The notes below the pieces were generated by a model that was given only the letters and a program-made list of their open reading frames with translations, made no database searches and had not been told where the DNA came from. Below are positions 1 through 9,048 of a stretch of 64,000 nt of DNA, in pieces. Within the stretch, counting starts at the first letter, position 1, and the number at the start of each line of letters is the position of its first letter. This DNA is from Desertivibrio insolitus (GTDB taxonomy: Bacteria; Actinomycetota; Actinomycetes; Actinomycetales; Microbacteriaceae): positions 1 through 64,000 of the forward strand of contig NZ_JAFIQW010000002.1 of assembly GCF_017355965.1 (NCBI RefSeq), in the 5' to 3' direction. The position numbers and the translations under genes are program-made.

Positions 1-338
1 TCGTCGACCTGGATGGGTTCGTCGGCGAGGAAGCCGGGGCCGTTGTCGGCGTAGTAGGCGTAGATGTCCGCGGCGAACTCGACCTCGCCCACGGCCTGGG
101 CGAGGGGCTTGCCCATCTCCCGCACGATGATCTCGGCGAGCTCGTCCTTGCGCTCGACGTGCAGTTCGGCGACCCGGCGGATCAGCGCTGCCCGCTGCTC
201 CGCGGTCGTGGTGCGACTCCACGTCGTGTACGCCTCGTGTGCGCTGCCGATCGCGGACGCGAGGTCCTGCTCCGAGATGACCTCGAACTCCTCGACCCGC
301 TCACCCGTCGACGGATCGATGACCGCGTAATCGCTCAT
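1..338 (-). CDS. NAD(P)-dependent succinate-semialdehyde dehydrogenase, N-terminal part (gene runs off the window)
   Basis: The minus-strand frame opens with ATG at 338 and stays open to base 1, giving the first 112 residues of an aldehyde dehydrogenase. The N-terminal pattern (VIDPSTGE near residue 7, then IVREMGKPLAQAVGEVEF near residue 70) is typical of succinate-semialdehyde dehydrogenases that oxidise succinate semialdehyde to succinate. An AGGA stretch lies about 12 bases before the ATG. The catalytic Cys and Glu lie outside the window, so substrate assignment rests on N-terminal resemblance only; another aldehyde dehydrogenase of the same superfamily is possible. Confidence 0.8.
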   Translation of the reverse strand, partial: MSDYAVIDPSTGERVEEFEVISEQDLASAIGSAHEAYTTWSRTTTAEQRAALIRRVAELHVERKDELAEIIVREMGKPLAQAVGEVEFAADIYAYYADNGPGFLADEPIQVD

Positions 339-447
339 GCTGCCCTGCTTCCTGGAAACTCCGGTGTTCGGAGATGACGCTAGCGATCTCCGCGGTCGCG
401 CGCACTCGCTCCTTGCTTGAACAGGGCGACCGGAAGCGCGGGGCGGC

Positions 448-1107
448 TCAGCTTCGAGTCACGCTCTCCTCTTCAGTCGACTGTTCCGCGATCAGTGCTT
501 CGAGCTGAGGCGCCGGCAGATTCGCGCCGAAGGTCGGCATCCCCGGCTGGAGCAGGATGCCGTCGTCGAGCCCGCCGGCCCGCACCGGATCGAAGCCGAG
601 CTCGTCGACCAGCGCGGAGACCGCTGTCACCGCAGGCTCGTCGTCGCCCGCGACCGCGATGGCCTTGCGCCCGGGCGCCCCTGCTCCGCGCGCCTCTCCG
701 TCGAGGTCGTGGTAGCCCATGTGGTTGAACGCCTTGACGACCGTGGCCTCGGGCAGGTGCTCCTGCACCAATCGGCTCGTCGAGAGCCGGGGGTCTCCCA
801 GGTCGTCGCGGATGCCGTCCACCTCCCACCAATAATTCATGGCGTCGATGACGAGCTTGCCGGCGAGCTGCTCCACCGGCACGGTTTCGTACTTGCCGAG
901 CGGAAGGGCGAGGATCACGACGTCGCTGTGGGTCGCGGCATCCGCCGCCCACACGGCCTCCGCGCCCGGCACCAGCACCTCGACGGTCAGCGCGATCTTC
1001 GCCGGATCGCCGGAGCCGGCGACGAGCACCCGGTGCCCCGCCGCGACGGCGAGCCGCGCGAGCACTGTGCCGACCTTGCCCGCGCCGAGGATTCCGACCG
1101 TGCTCAT
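448..1107 (-). CDS. NAD(P)-binding oxidoreductase, F420-dependent NADP reductase-like
   Basis: This 219-residue protein begins with a Rossmann nucleotide-binding loop ([10 protein letters not shown], residues 5-14) and continues with [14 protein letters not shown] and [13 protein letters not shown], the layout of the NADPH-dependent F420 reductase / ProC-like family. These enzymes move hydride between NAD(P)H and a deazaflavin or related acceptor. The ATG at 1107 overlaps the stop of the upstream monooxygenase as ATGA, so the two are translationally coupled. The natural inference is a reductase/monooxygenase pair, but whether F420 or a flavin is the partner cannot be read from sequence. A longer frame begins at 1368 but would run through the upstream gene. 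Confidence 0.8.
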   Translation of the reverse strand: MSTVGILGAGKVGTVLARLAVAAGHRVLVAGSGDPAKIALTVEVLVPGAEAVWAADAATHSDVVILALPLGKYETVPVEQLAGKLVIDAMNYWWEVDGIRDDLGDPRLSTSRLVQEHLPEATVVKAFNHMGYHDLDGEARGAGAPGRKAIAVAGDDEPAVTAVSALVDELGFDPVRAGGLDDGILLQPGMPTFGANLPAPQLEALIAEQSTEEESVTRS

Positions 1108-2165
1108 CGGACCACCGCCACGGAGGTGCTCTGCTCGGCGAGCAGGTCGCGCACGAGCGGGATGACACGCGTGCCGTAGAGCTCGACCGCTCGCAGTCGC
1201 GCGCTGGCCGAGACTGTTCCGGCAGAGGAGTAGATGAGGTCGAAGCGGCCGACGTCGAGAGCCCGGATCGCGCTCGCCATCTTCCGCGCCACCGTCTCCG
1301 GGGAGCCGACGTAGAGCGAGCCCTCGGCCACCTCCGCGTCGAACTCCTCCCGGCGCAGCGGTGGCCACCCGCGCAGCGCGCCGATGCGGTCGCGGATCTC
1401 GCGGTAGCCGGGATAGAAGAGCCGCTTGGCCTCCTCGTCGGTCTCGGCGACGAAGCCGGGGGAGTGCATGCCGACAGGGTGCGCCGTCGTGCCGAGCTGT
1501 TCCGCCGCTCGTCGGTACAGATCGACGTACGGCGCGAAGCGGGCAGGGGCGCCGCCGATGATCGCGAGCATGAGCGGGAAGTCGTAGCGGGCCGTGCGGA
1601 TGACGGACTGCGGCGAGCCCCCGACGCCCACCCAGGTCTTCAATCGTCCCGACTCGGTCTTCGGGTACACCTCTGCCCCGTCGAGAGCGGCCCGCGTGGT
1701 GCCGTGCCAGGTGACGGGACCCTCGTCGAGCAGCCGGTGGAAGAGGTCGATCTTCTCCTCGAAGAGGACGTCGTAGTCGGCCATGTCGAAGCCGAAGAGC
1801 GGGAACGACTCGGTGAACGAGCCACGGCCGAGGATGACTTCAGCCCGTCCGTTCGAGAGGGCGTCGACCGTCGCGAAGCGCTGGAAGACGCGCACGGGGT
1901 CGTCCGAACTCAGCACGGTGACACCGGACCCGAGCCGGATGCGAGAGGTCCGGGTGGCGATTCCGGCGAGGACGGTCTCGGGAGTGGAGATGGCGTACTC
2001 GGGTCGGTGGTGCTCGCCGAGAGCCACCGCGTCGATGCCGACCTGATCGGCCAACACGGCCTCGTCGACCGTGGCGCGGATCGCCTGCGCGTGCGACATC
2101 ACGCGGCCCTCGTCGTCTCTCGGCCGATCGCCGAAGCTGTCGATGCCGAACTCGATCCCGTTCAT
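1104..2165 (-). CDS. LLM-class flavin-dependent oxidoreductase
   Basis: The 353-residue product has the luciferase-like monooxygenase signature: [15 protein letters not shown] near residue 44, [19 protein letters not shown] near residue 75, and [16 protein letters not shown] near residue 105. Such (beta/alpha)8 enzymes use FMN or F420 to oxygenate or dehydrogenate small organics. AAGGAG sits 6 bases before ATG 2165, fixing the start. It heads a two-gene operon with the reductase at 448-1107. A 24-bp near-perfect palindrome lies about 36 bases upstream of the start, so the operon is probably repressor controlled. The substrate is unknown. Confidence 0.88.
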   Translation of the reverse strand: MNGIEFGIDSFGDRPRDDEGRVMSHAQAIRATVDEAVLADQVGIDAVALGEHHRPEYAISTPETVLAGIATRTSRIRLGSGVTVLSSDDPVRVFQRFATVDALSNGRAEVILGRGSFTESFPLFGFDMADYDVLFEEKIDLFHRLLDEGPVTWHGTTRAALDGAEVYPKTESGRLKTWVGVGGSPQSVIRTARYDFPLMLAIIGGAPARFAPYVDLYRRAAEQLGTTAHPVGMHSPGFVAETDEEAKRLFYPGYREIRDRIGALRGWPPLRREEFDAEVAEGSLYVGSPETVARKMASAIRALDVGRFDLIYSSAGTVSASARLRAVELYGTRVIPLVRDLLAEQSTSVAVVR

Positions 2166-2200
2166 GATGCTCCTTCGTAACCGTGCCGATCGCAACGTAC

Positions 2201-2224
2201 CGGTTGTTGACATGTCAACCACCG
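2201..2224. promoter_or_regulatory. 24-bp near-perfect palindrome, probable operator
   Basis: The core TTGACATGTCAA (2207-2218) is a perfect palindrome. The dyad extends to 24 bp with a single mismatched pair. It lies between the divergent LLM operon (start 2165) and the GntR gene (start 2302), where a dimeric repressor would act. TTGACA within it could also serve as a -35 box, so repressor and polymerase would compete. Which regulator binds is not known. Confidence 0.65.
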
Positions 2225-2301
2225 TTCGCTGTGCGTCATTCCCCGCCCAGTGCCGCTGAGCATCCGGTCGCTTCCGGTGCGCAGCCATATAGGATCGCGA
2301 C

Positions 2302-2994
2302 GTGGCAGCGGCGTCGAGGTTCGATCGGGCACCGGCGCGCCAGGTGCTCGCCGATCACGTCTACGAGACGCTCATGACGAGCCTCGTCGACGGCCGTCTC
2401 GCCGCCGGCGAGAGCCTCAACATCGACGCGCTCTCGCGGGAGCTGTCCATCTCGCAGACTCCGATCCGCGAAGCGCTGGCTCGTCTGGAGTCGACCGGAC
2501 TCGTCGTGCGTGAAGCGCTGCGGGGATATCGGGTCGCGCCTCTGTTCAGCCCCGACGAGCTGGCGGAACTGATGGAGGCGCGCATCGCCCTCGAGCCGCA
2601 GCTCGCGCGGATGGCGGGAGCCGCAGGCGACGCCGACCTGGTGCGCGGACTGCGCGACTCCAACGGCGCGCTCTCCCGTTACCGGGAGCGCAAGGGCGAG
2701 TCCCTCGCGTCCTATTGGCAGGCGGACGAGCGGTTCCATCGGCTCATCGCCGAGGGTGCCGGCAATCGTTTCCTCCTCGCCTCGTACACCGCCCTCGGCG
2801 GACACGTGCAGCGTTTCCGCCTGTTCGGCGGTCTCGACGTCAGCGATGCCGACGCTGCCGTCAGCGAGCACGAGCGCATCATCGACGCGATCGCCGCCGC
2901 CGACGGTGACGCCTCGTTCACGGCCATGCACGACCACGTCTGCTCCGTGAAGCAGCGCGCTATCGCCGAGGCGAGCACGCTTCCCACCGCCTGA
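2302..2994 (+). CDS. GntR-family transcriptional regulator (FCD domain)
   Basis: The 230-residue protein starts at GTG 2302. Residues about 10-75 form a GntR winged helix (LSRELSISQTPIREALARLE is the recognition region) and the rest is an all-helical FCD ligand domain. FCD metal/carboxylate ligands are suggested by the ARIALE, ADERFH and SEHERI stretches. FadR-subfamily regulators of this kind usually bind organic or sugar acids. It lies directly before the sugar-acid island at 3.0-11.1 kb and is the obvious controller of it. A TATAGGAT half-site (2288-2295) just before its own start resembles the operators at 3044 and 8027, hinting at autoregulation. Confidence 0.9.
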   Translation: MAAASRFDRAPARQVLADHVYETLMTSLVDGRLAAGESLNIDALSRELSISQTPIREALARLESTGLVVREALRGYRVAPLFSPDELAELMEARIALEPQLARMAGAAGDADLVRGLRDSNGALSRYRERKGESLASYWQADERFHRLIAEGAGNRFLLASYTALGGHVQRFRLFGGLDVSDADAAVSEHERIIDAIAAADGDASFTAMHDHVCSVKQRAIAEASTLPTA

Positions 2995-3043
2995 CGAGCG
3001 GCCGTCGCGAACGCTCGCTTCCGCGCGTCCTCGTGCGCTACTA

Positions 3044-3057
3044 TTTCCTATAGGAAA
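3044..3057. promoter_or_regulatory. Operator-like perfect palindrome TTTCCTATAGGAAA
   Basis: A perfect 14-bp palindrome lies 23 bases before the first enzyme gene of the island (start 3081). It shares 10 of 14 positions with the element at 8027-8040 ahead of the transporter genes; both have the form xxTCC-NATA-GGAxx. This is the likely binding site of the GntR regulator at 2302-2994. Confidence 0.7.
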
Positions 3058-3080
3058 CACGATCCGCACGATGGAGTGAC

Positions 3081-4058
3081 ATGGCGTACACCGCTGAAAC
3101 CTGGCCGATTGCCGCTGCCCTGTTGCAGTTCCCGGGCACGCTGCGCGACGGGAGTTCCGTGCAGGACGCCCCCGTCGAGAGCTGGGTCGAGACCCTGTCG
3201 GAAGTCGGTCGCGTCGGCTTCGACAACGTCGATCTCACCGACAGCTGGCTGCGGATCGGCGACCTCACCCCCGCCCGTCACGCCGAGTTCGCCTCGGCCC
3301 TGCGGCATCTCTCCCTCACGGTGCCCGCCGTGTCGATCACGCGGCGGAGCGTCGCCGATCCCGTCGCCGGGACGGAGAACCTCGCCTATGCGCACCGCAC
3401 GATCGACGCGGCGGCCGAACTCGGTGCGGGCGTGCTCTCCATCGGGTTCCACCAGCCGCTCACGGCGGCGCAGCGCGAACAGCTCTGGTTCTGGAATGCG
3501 GCGGGGGCGGCCGACGACGTCGACGACCCCACCGCGTGGGCCCGAGCCGTGGCCAGGATCAGCGAGCTCGGCCGGCACGCGGCCGACGCCGGGCTGCTCG
3601 TGTCGATCGAGCTTTACGAGGACACCTTCTTCGGCACCGCCGACAGCGCGGTGCGGTTCATCGAGGACGTCGATCTGCCGAACGTCGGGATCAATCCCGA
3701 CATCGGCAATCTCCTCCGTCTGCACCGTCCCGTGGAGCGCTGGCAAGACATGCTCGCGAAGACGCTGCCCTACGCCAACTACTGGCAGGTCAAGAACTAC
3801 ACCCGCGACGAGGACCCGCTGACCGGCGCCATCGTCACCACCCCCGCCCCGCTCGAGCTCGGCGTCGTCGACTACCGCACGGCCATCCGGGACGCGGTCG
3901 CCCTCGGCTTCGACGGGGTCATCACTTGCGAGCACTACGGGGGCGACGGCCTCGGCATCAGCGCCCGCAACATGCGCTACCTGCGCACTCTTCTGCCCTC
4001 CGAGCCCGCGCTCGGTGCCGTCCAGTCCGCCGACGTACTGAAGGAGCACGTGGGATGA
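3081..4058 (+). CDS. TIM-barrel sugar (phosphate) isomerase/epimerase-like enzyme
   Basis: The 325-residue protein has the fold pattern of the xylose isomerase-like TIM-barrel superfamily. Candidate metal/acid residues are seen in VSIELYEDTFFG, VGINPDIGN, NYWQVKNYTRD and GVITCEHYGGD, where Glu, Asp, Lys and Glu/His occupy the usual strand ends. The ATG at 3081 follows GGAGTG closely and is the first gene of an operon whose next genes all overlap by ATGA. Family members include isomerases, epimerases, dehydratases and decarboxylases (for example hydroxypyruvate and 2-oxotetronate isomerases and 3-oxo-isoapionate decarboxylase). In this context a reaction yielding a tetrulose such as L-erythrulose would fit, but that is inference. 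Confidence 0.75.
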   Translation: MAYTAETWPIAAALLQFPGTLRDGSSVQDAPVESWVETLSEVGRVGFDNVDLTDSWLRIGDLTPARHAEFASALRHLSLTVPAVSITRRSVADPVAGTENLAYAHRTIDAAAELGAGVLSIGFHQPLTAAQREQLWFWNAAGAADDVDDPTAWARAVARISELGRHAADAGLLVSIELYEDTFFGTADSAVRFIEDVDLPNVGINPDIGNLLRLHRPVERWQDMLAKTLPYANYWQVKNYTRDEDPLTGAIVTTPAPLELGVVDYRTAIRDAVALGFDGVITCEHYGGDGLGISARNMRYLRTLLPSEPALGAVQSADVLKEHVG

Positions 4059-5776
4059 CCCGCCTCTACAACGATCCGACCAGCTTCGCCGACGAGGCCC
4101 TCAAGGGCTTCGTCGCCGCCAACTCGCGCTACGTGCGCCGCGTCGACGGAGGAGTGGTGCGTTCCACCGTCATCCCCGACGGCCAGGTCGCCGTCGTCGT
4201 CGGCGGCGGCTCCGGCCACTACCCCGCCTTCGCTGGTCTCGTGGGACCAGGGCTCGCCTCCGGCAGCGCGTGCGGCAACATGTTCGCCTCGCCCTCCGCC
4301 GGGCAGGTCTACCGTGTCGCCCGCGACGTCGAGCGGGGCGCAGGGGTGCTGCTCACCTACGGCAACTACGCGGGCGACGTGCTGAACTTCACGCAGGCGC
4401 AGGAGCGCCTCCGCGCCGAGCACATCGACGTTCGCACCGTGCGCGTGACGGATGACATCGCCAGCGCGCCCCGCGAAGAGATCGAACGCCGTCGCGGTGT
4501 CGCCGGCGACCTCGTCGTGTTCAAGGTCGCGGGAGCCGCGGCCGAGGCGGGCTACGACCTCGACGGCGTGGAGCGCGTCGCGATCGCGGCCAACGCGCGC
4601 ACCCGCTCGTTCGGCGTCGCGTTCAGCGGCTGCTCGTTGCCCGGGGCCAGCGAGCCCCTGTTCACCGTTCCCGAGGGCGTCATGTCGGTCGGTCTCGGCA
4701 TCCACGGCGAGCCCGGCATCTCCGAGCAGCCTCTTCCCTCGGCTCGCGCTCTCGCGGAGTTGCTGGTCGATCGTCTGCTCACCGAGCGACCCGAGGGAGC
4801 GCGCGACGAAGCGGTCGTGCTGCTCAACGGGCTCGGATCGATCAAGTACGACGAGCTCTTCGTGCTGTTCGGGGACGTCGTCGACGTGCTGACCGAGCGT
4901 GGGGTGGCGGTCTTGCAGCCGGAGTGCGGCGAGCTCGTCACGAGTCTCGACATGGCGGGCGTCTCGCTCACCCTGTTCTGGCCCGACGCCGAACTGCTCG
5001 AGCTGTGGGCCGCTCCCGCCGACACCCCCGCGTTCCGCCGAGGTGCGATCAGCGCCCCGGTCGACACCGAGGGGCACGAGCGGGCACGCGGCGTTCACCA
5101 GCACGTAGCGGAGCCCGAGGGACACCGCGCCGCCGCTTCGGCTGCGCTGTCGGTCACCCAGGCGGTGCGCTCGATGCTTCTCGAGTCCGAGGAGGAGCTC
5201 GGCCGGATCGACGCGATCGCGGGCGACGGCGACCACGGCATCGGCATGGCCCGCGGAATCGTCGCCGCAACGCAGGCCGCCGAGCAGGCCGCGGCCGACG
5301 GACTCGGGATCGGCGCCCTGCTCATCGAGGCGGGCGACGCCTGGTCCGAGCATGCCGGAGGCACCTCGGGCGCACTGTGGGGAGTCGCGCTGCAGGCTGC
5401 CGGGGCGACGCTCGCCCGCTCGGCATCCGTCGACGAGACCGCGATCGCTGACGCCACCGGCGCAGCCCTCGACGCCATGCGCGCCCTCGGGGGCGCCGAA
5501 GTCGGCGACAAGACGATGATCGACGCCTTCGCGCCGCTCGTGGCCACCCTCTCGTCGGCCCTCGAGCGCGGCGCGAGTCTCGGCGAGGCCTGGCGCGAGG
5601 CCGCCTCCTCCGCGTCCGCGGCCGCCGCGGCGACCGCCGACCTCCGGCCGCGGCTCGGCCGCGCTCGGCCCCTGGCCGAGAAGAGCATCGGGCATCCGGA
5701 TGCCGGGGCGATCTCTCTCGCCCGCGTCGCGCAGACCATCGCGGAGGCGGCGCCCGCCGCCTTCGCCCGCCAGTGA
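4055..5776 (+). CDS. DhaK-DhaL fusion kinase (dihydroxyacetone / tetrulose kinase type)
   Basis: This 573-residue protein fuses a DhaK domain (about 1-330) to a DhaL domain (about 355-573), the ATP-dependent single-chain arrangement. DhaK landmarks are [12 protein letters not shown] near residue 48 and the substrate-binding His at about 217 in GLGIHGEPG. DhaL has the nucleotide-Mg loop GDGDHG at 390-395 and [11 protein letters not shown]. Family members phosphorylate dihydroxyacetone, or L-/D-erythrulose in tetritol pathways. The adjacent C4-phosphate isomerases favour the tetrulose reading. The start ATG 4055 overlaps the previous stop as ATGA. No DhaM phosphotransfer gene is near, which agrees with ATP use. 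Confidence 0.85.
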   Translation: MTRLYNDPTSFADEALKGFVAANSRYVRRVDGGVVRSTVIPDGQVAVVVGGGSGHYPAFAGLVGPGLASGSACGNMFASPSAGQVYRVARDVERGAGVLLTYGNYAGDVLNFTQAQERLRAEHIDVRTVRVTDDIASAPREEIERRRGVAGDLVVFKVAGAAAEAGYDLDGVERVAIAANARTRSFGVAFSGCSLPGASEPLFTVPEGVMSVGLGIHGEPGISEQPLPSARALAELLVDRLLTERPEGARDEAVVLLNGLGSIKYDELFVLFGDVVDVLTERGVAVLQPECGELVTSLDMAGVSLTLFWPDAELLELWAAPADTPAFRRGAISAPVDTEGHERARGVHQHVAEPEGHRAAASAALSVTQAVRSMLLESEEELGRIDAIAGDGDHGIGMARGIVAATQAAEQAAADGLGIGALLIEAGDAWSEHAGGTSGALWGVALQAAGATLARSASVDETAIADATGAALDAMRALGGAEVGDKTMIDAFAPLVATLSSALERGASLGEAWREAASSASAAAAATADLRPRLGRARPLAEKSIGHPDAGAISLARVAQTIAEAAPAAFARQ

Positions 5777-5793
5777 GTGAAAGGACGAAGCAC

Positions 5794-6261
5794 GTGACAG
5801 AACAGTTGCGCCTCGTCGTCGGCAGTGACAGCGCCGGCTACGACTACAAGACCGCCCTCAAGGCCGAGCTCGAGAACGACCCGCGCGTCGCGTCGGTGGT
5901 GGACGTCGGAGTCGCCGAGGACGGCGCCACCGATTATCCGCACGTCGCCGTCGAGGCGGCCCGCATCGTCGCCGCCGGCGATGCCGACCGTGCTCTGCTG
6001 ATCTGTGGCACCGGCCTCGGCGTGGCCATCGCCGCCAACAAGGTTCCCGGCATCCGCGCCGTCACTGCGCATGACAGCTACTCTGTCGAGCGCAGCGTGC
6101 TGAGCAACGACGCCCAGGTGCTCACGATGGGTCAGCGGGTCATCGGCCTCGAACTCGCGCGCAAGCTCGTGCGGGAATGGCTCGACCTCCGCTTCGACCC
6201 CACCTCCGCCTCGGCGCCGAAGGTCGCCGCCATCTGCGCCTACGAAGGAGCCTCCGCATGA
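5794..6261 (+). CDS. RpiB/LacAB-family sugar-phosphate isomerase (erythrulose-4-phosphate isomerase-like)
   Basis: The 155-residue product has the RpiB pattern: [12 protein letters not shown] at the N-terminus, the phosphate/catalytic loop [14 protein letters not shown] with Cys at about 71, and [21 protein letters not shown] near residue 93. RpiB relatives in tetritol catabolism (EryI/DerI type) convert D-erythrulose-4-phosphate to D-erythrose-4-phosphate; classical RpiB acts on ribose-5-phosphate. I chose GTG 5794 because AAGGA lies 9 bases before it; an in-frame GTG at 5773 overlaps the upstream stop as GTGA and is the alternative. A housekeeping RpiB would not be expected within a catabolic operon. 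Confidence 0.8.
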   Translation: MTEQLRLVVGSDSAGYDYKTALKAELENDPRVASVVDVGVAEDGATDYPHVAVEAARIVAAGDADRALLICGTGLGVAIAANKVPGIRAVTAHDSYSVERSVLSNDAQVLTMGQRVIGLELARKLVREWLDLRFDPTSASAPKVAAICAYEGASA

Positions 6262-7250
6262 CCGCGCGTCCCGCCATCGCCCTGACCCTCGGCGACCCCG
6301 CCGGCGTCGGTCCCGAGCTCGCCGCCAAGCTGCTCGCGCGCCCGGAGACCCTGCAGAAGGCCGAGGTCTACGTGCTGGCCGACCGCAGCGAGGTCGAGGC
6401 GGCGGCCGCCGCCGCCGGGGTCGAGATCCCGATCGCCGACGAGCCGACGCCGGGCTTCGCCGTCGTCCTCGACGACGGCACCGCGCCGACCACCCCTATC
6501 CCTCCCAAGCAGGTGAGCGTCGAGGCGGGACAGCGGGTCAAGCACCAGCTGCTGCGCGGCCTCGCGCTGGCCCGCGAGGGCAAGATCGGCGCGATCGTCT
6601 TCGCCCCGCTCAACAAGACGAGTCTCCACCTCGCGGGCATGCACGAGGAGGACGAACTGCGCTGGTTCGCGAAGGAGCTCGGTCACACCGGCGTCACGAG
6701 CGAGCTCAACATCCTTCCCGGACTCACCACCGCGCGCGTCACGAGCCACGTCGCCCTCTCGGAGGTCGCGGCCCGCATCAAGGCTCCCGCCGTGACGGAT
6801 GCCATCCGGCTTCTGCACGAGACGCTCCGTGACTCCGGGCTGGGGTCGCCGAGGCTGGCGGTCGCCGCGCTGAACCCCCACGCCGGCGAGAACGGGAACT
6901 TCGGCCGCGAGGAGATCGACGAGATCGCTCCCGGCATCGAGGCCGCCGTCGCCGAGGGCATCGACGCCAAGGGCCCCTTCCCCTCCGACACGGTGTTCCT
7001 TGCCGCCAAGCGCGGCGACTTCGACGGGGTCGTCACGATGTACCACGACCAGGGTCAGGTCGCCATGAAGCTCATCGGCTTCGACCGCGGCGTCACCATC
7101 CAGGGCGGCCTCCCGGTCGTCATCGCGACGCCGGCGCACGGCACCGCGTTCGACATCGTGGGCAAGGGCATCGCCGACCCCGGCGCGACGGAGCACGCGT
7201 TCGACCTGGCGGTCGCCATCGCGTCCCGCCGCATGCCGGTCCGCGGATGA
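6258..7250 (+). CDS. PdxA2-type 4-phospho-tetronate / 4-hydroxythreonine-4-phosphate dehydrogenase
   Basis: The 330-residue protein matches PdxA along its length: [12 protein letters not shown] at 9-20, the three metal-binding His at about 164 (VTSHVAL), 208 (LNPHAGENG) and 263 (MYHDQGQ), and [10 protein letters not shown] near the C-terminus. PdxA oxidises and decarboxylates a 3-hydroxy acid phosphate; PdxA2 paralogues in acid-sugar operons act on 4-phospho-D-threonate or -erythronate to give dihydroxyacetone phosphate and CO2. The operon setting supports PdxA2 rather than vitamin B6 synthesis. GAAGGAG precedes ATG 6258, which overlaps the RpiB stop as ATGA. No DUF1537 kinase gene, its usual partner, is visible here. 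Confidence 0.85.
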   Translation: MTARPAIALTLGDPAGVGPELAAKLLARPETLQKAEVYVLADRSEVEAAAAAAGVEIPIADEPTPGFAVVLDDGTAPTTPIPPKQVSVEAGQRVKHQLLRGLALAREGKIGAIVFAPLNKTSLHLAGMHEEDELRWFAKELGHTGVTSELNILPGLTTARVTSHVALSEVAARIKAPAVTDAIRLLHETLRDSGLGSPRLAVAALNPHAGENGNFGREEIDEIAPGIEAAVAEGIDAKGPFPSDTVFLAAKRGDFDGVVTMYHDQGQVAMKLIGFDRGVTIQGGLPVVIATPAHGTAFDIVGKGIADPGATEHAFDLAVAIASRRMPVRG

Positions 7251-8020
7251 CGGCCGCCCCCGCCCTCCACCTCGGCGTCAGCACGAAGGCGTACTTCGGC
7301 TGGCACCGGTCGCTCGAGTGGCTCGACGACATCGCGCGAGTGCTCGAGGAACACGATGCGCACGGCGTCGAGGTCTTCGTCATCCCCAGCGATCCCGTGC
7401 TCCCCGCAGCGGTCGAACGGCTCGCGCCGCTCGGCGCGCTCATCGGGGCGCAGGACATCGCATGGGGGGAGGGGGCGCTCACGGGTGAGACCTCGCCGAG
7501 GCTGCTCGCGGAACTCGGTGTGCGCATGGCGGAGATCGGTCATGCGGAGCGCCGCGCACTGTTCGCGGAGACGGACGAGGTCGTCGCACGGAAAGCGGCC
7601 GCCGCACTCGATGCCGGCCTCCAGCCGCTGCTGTGCGTGGGGGAGACCGAGCGGGTGCCCGCGGCACAGGCCGTGCGCCTGGTCGTGGAGCAGACGCTCG
7701 ACGCACTGCGGAACAGGGAAGCGGAACTGTCGCGGGTCGCTCTCGCCTACGAGCCCGTGTGGGCGATCGGCGCGGAGCGCCCGGCGGACCCCGCCTACGT
7801 GAACGACGTCGTCGCCGGCATCCGGGTCGCCCTCGCCGACGAGCACGGTGCGCCCGCATTCGTCATCTACGGAGGGACCGCCGGACCGGGCCTGCTCGCC
7901 GAGCTGCCCGACGTCGACGGCCTCTTCCTCGGGCGTCGTGCCCACGACCCCCGAGCGTTCGCCGAGGTACTGGACGAAGCAACGGCTTCCCTTCGACCTC
8001 GCACCGGCGCTTCGCGCTGA
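7247..8020 (+). CDS. Triose-phosphate-isomerase-like enzyme (tetrulose-phosphate isomerase candidate)
   Basis: The 257-residue barrel keeps the TIM catalytic set: Lys at about 14 (VSTKAY), His at about 99 (IGHAERR) and Glu at about 169 (AYEPVWAIG), plus the phosphate loop YGGTAGPG. It is more diverged than a housekeeping TpiA. In Brucella-type erythritol and mycobacterial threitol pathways a TIM paralogue (EryH/LerI) epimerises L-erythrulose-1-phosphate to D-erythrulose-4-phosphate, and the neighbouring DhaKL-like and RpiB-like genes complete that set. ATG 7247 overlaps the PdxA2 stop by ATGA, ending a run of four coupled junctions or near-junctions. Confidence 0.8.
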   Translation: MTAAPALHLGVSTKAYFGWHRSLEWLDDIARVLEEHDAHGVEVFVIPSDPVLPAAVERLAPLGALIGAQDIAWGEGALTGETSPRLLAELGVRMAEIGHAERRALFAETDEVVARKAAAALDAGLQPLLCVGETERVPAAQAVRLVVEQTLDALRNREAELSRVALAYEPVWAIGAERPADPAYVNDVVAGIRVALADEHGAPAFVIYGGTAGPGLLAELPDVDGLFLGRRAHDPRAFAEVLDEATASLRPRTGASR

Positions 8021-8026
8021 ATCAAA

Positions 8027-8040
8027 TATCCGATAGGATT
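8027..8040. promoter_or_regulatory. Second operator-like element TATCCGATAGGATT
   Basis: This element has ATCC/GGAT arms around GATA and matches the palindrome at 3044-3057 at 10 of 14 positions. It lies 42 bases before the tctC start, in the only real gap of the operon. It suggests the transporter genes have their own promoter under the same GntR regulator. Confidence 0.65.
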
Positions 8041-8082
8041 TCCACGACGGGTCACAGAGGCCCCGCGATCACAGGAGAGACA

Positions 8083-9048
8083 ATGAAGTCCAGAACAGTC
8101 GGAGCAGCAGCTCTCGGCACGGCTGCCATCCTCACCCTCGGCGCCTGCGCCGGAGGCGGAGCGAGCGCCTCGTCCTCGGGCGAGCCGTCAGGCGACGTCC
8201 GCATGATCGTCCCCTTCAGTGCGGGCGGCGGCAGTGACCAGTCCGGTCGCGCCATCGCAGCGGGACTCGAGGAGGGCACGAGCCTCAACATCAGCGTCGA
8301 GAACCGCGAGGGCGGTTCCGGCGCCGTCGGCTACTCGTTCTTCCTCGGGCAGGAGGGCAACCCCAACTACCTGCTCGCCTCGGAGACCGCGCTTCTCGCC
8401 CTGCCCCTGACCCAGGACGTTGAGTTCTCCTACGAGAGCTTCACGCCGATCATGAAGCTCGGTGACGACTACACCCTCCTCGTCGTGCCCGCCGATTCGG
8501 AGTGGGAGACCTGCACAGACGTCGTCGACGCGGCGTCCAGCGACCGGGTCGTCGCCGCCGTCTCCGGCGCGACGAGCCTCGACGAGATCGTGTTCACGCT
8601 CGTCGAGGACGCGGAAGGCGTCGAGTTCGACCGCGTCCCCTTCGAATCCGGCTCCGAGGTGCTCGCGGGGCTGCTCGGCGGCCAGGTCGACGTCGCGTCG
8701 CTCAACCCCTCCGAGGTGCTCGGCCAGCTCGAGTCCGGCGACCTCAAGGCGCTCTGCGCCTTCTCGGAGGAGCGCTACGAGTACGAGGCGCTCGCCGACA
8801 TCCCCACCGCCAAGGAGCAGGGTGTCGACGTCTCGTTCGCGCAGTTCCGCGGCTTCATCGCTCCCGGTGGCATCAGCGACGAGGCGCGCGAGTACTGGAT
8901 CGAGGCCGCTCAGGCGTTTGCCGAGACCGACGCCTACGACAGCTACATCGAAGAGAACGTGATGCAGGCCAACGCGGTCTACGGCGACGAGTTCGTCGAG
9001 TACCTCGAGGGCAACAGCGCCGACCTGGAGAAGGTGTTCGCGGAATGA
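8083..9048 (+). CDS. Tripartite tricarboxylate transporter substrate-binding lipoprotein (TctC/Bug family)
   Basis: The 321-residue protein begins with a lipoprotein signal peptide (lipobox LGAC, lipidated Cys at about 22). It then shows TctC features: MIVPFSAGGGSDQSGRAIA near residue 41, with the GG(G/S)xD ligand loop, and LLASETALLALP near residue 95. TctC proteins capture carboxylates such as citrate, tartrate, or sugar acids outside the membrane and deliver them to TctA/TctB. AGGAGA precedes ATG 8083. It is the first of three overlapping or adjacent transporter genes behind the sugar-acid enzymes, so the ligand is probably the pathway substrate. Confidence 0.88.
   Translation: MKSRTVGAAALGTAAILTLGACAGGGASASSSGEPSGDVRMIVPFSAGGGSDQSGRAIAAGLEEGTSLNISVENREGGSGAVGYSFFLGQEGNPNYLLASETALLALPLTQDVEFSYESFTPIMKLGDDYTLLVVPADSEWETCTDVVDAASSDRVVAAVSGATSLDEIVFTLVEDAEGVEFDRVPFESGSEVLAGLLGGQVDVASLNPSEVLGQLESGDLKALCAFSEERYEYEALADIPTAKEQGVDVSFAQFRGFIAPGGISDEAREYWIEAAQAFAETDAYDSYIEENVMQANAVYGDEFVEYLEGNSADLEKVFAE

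Noticed and set aside
6258-7250. Vitamin B6 pdxA
   Set aside because: Placed within a sugar-acid catabolic operon and translationally coupled to it, so PdxA2 is the better reading.
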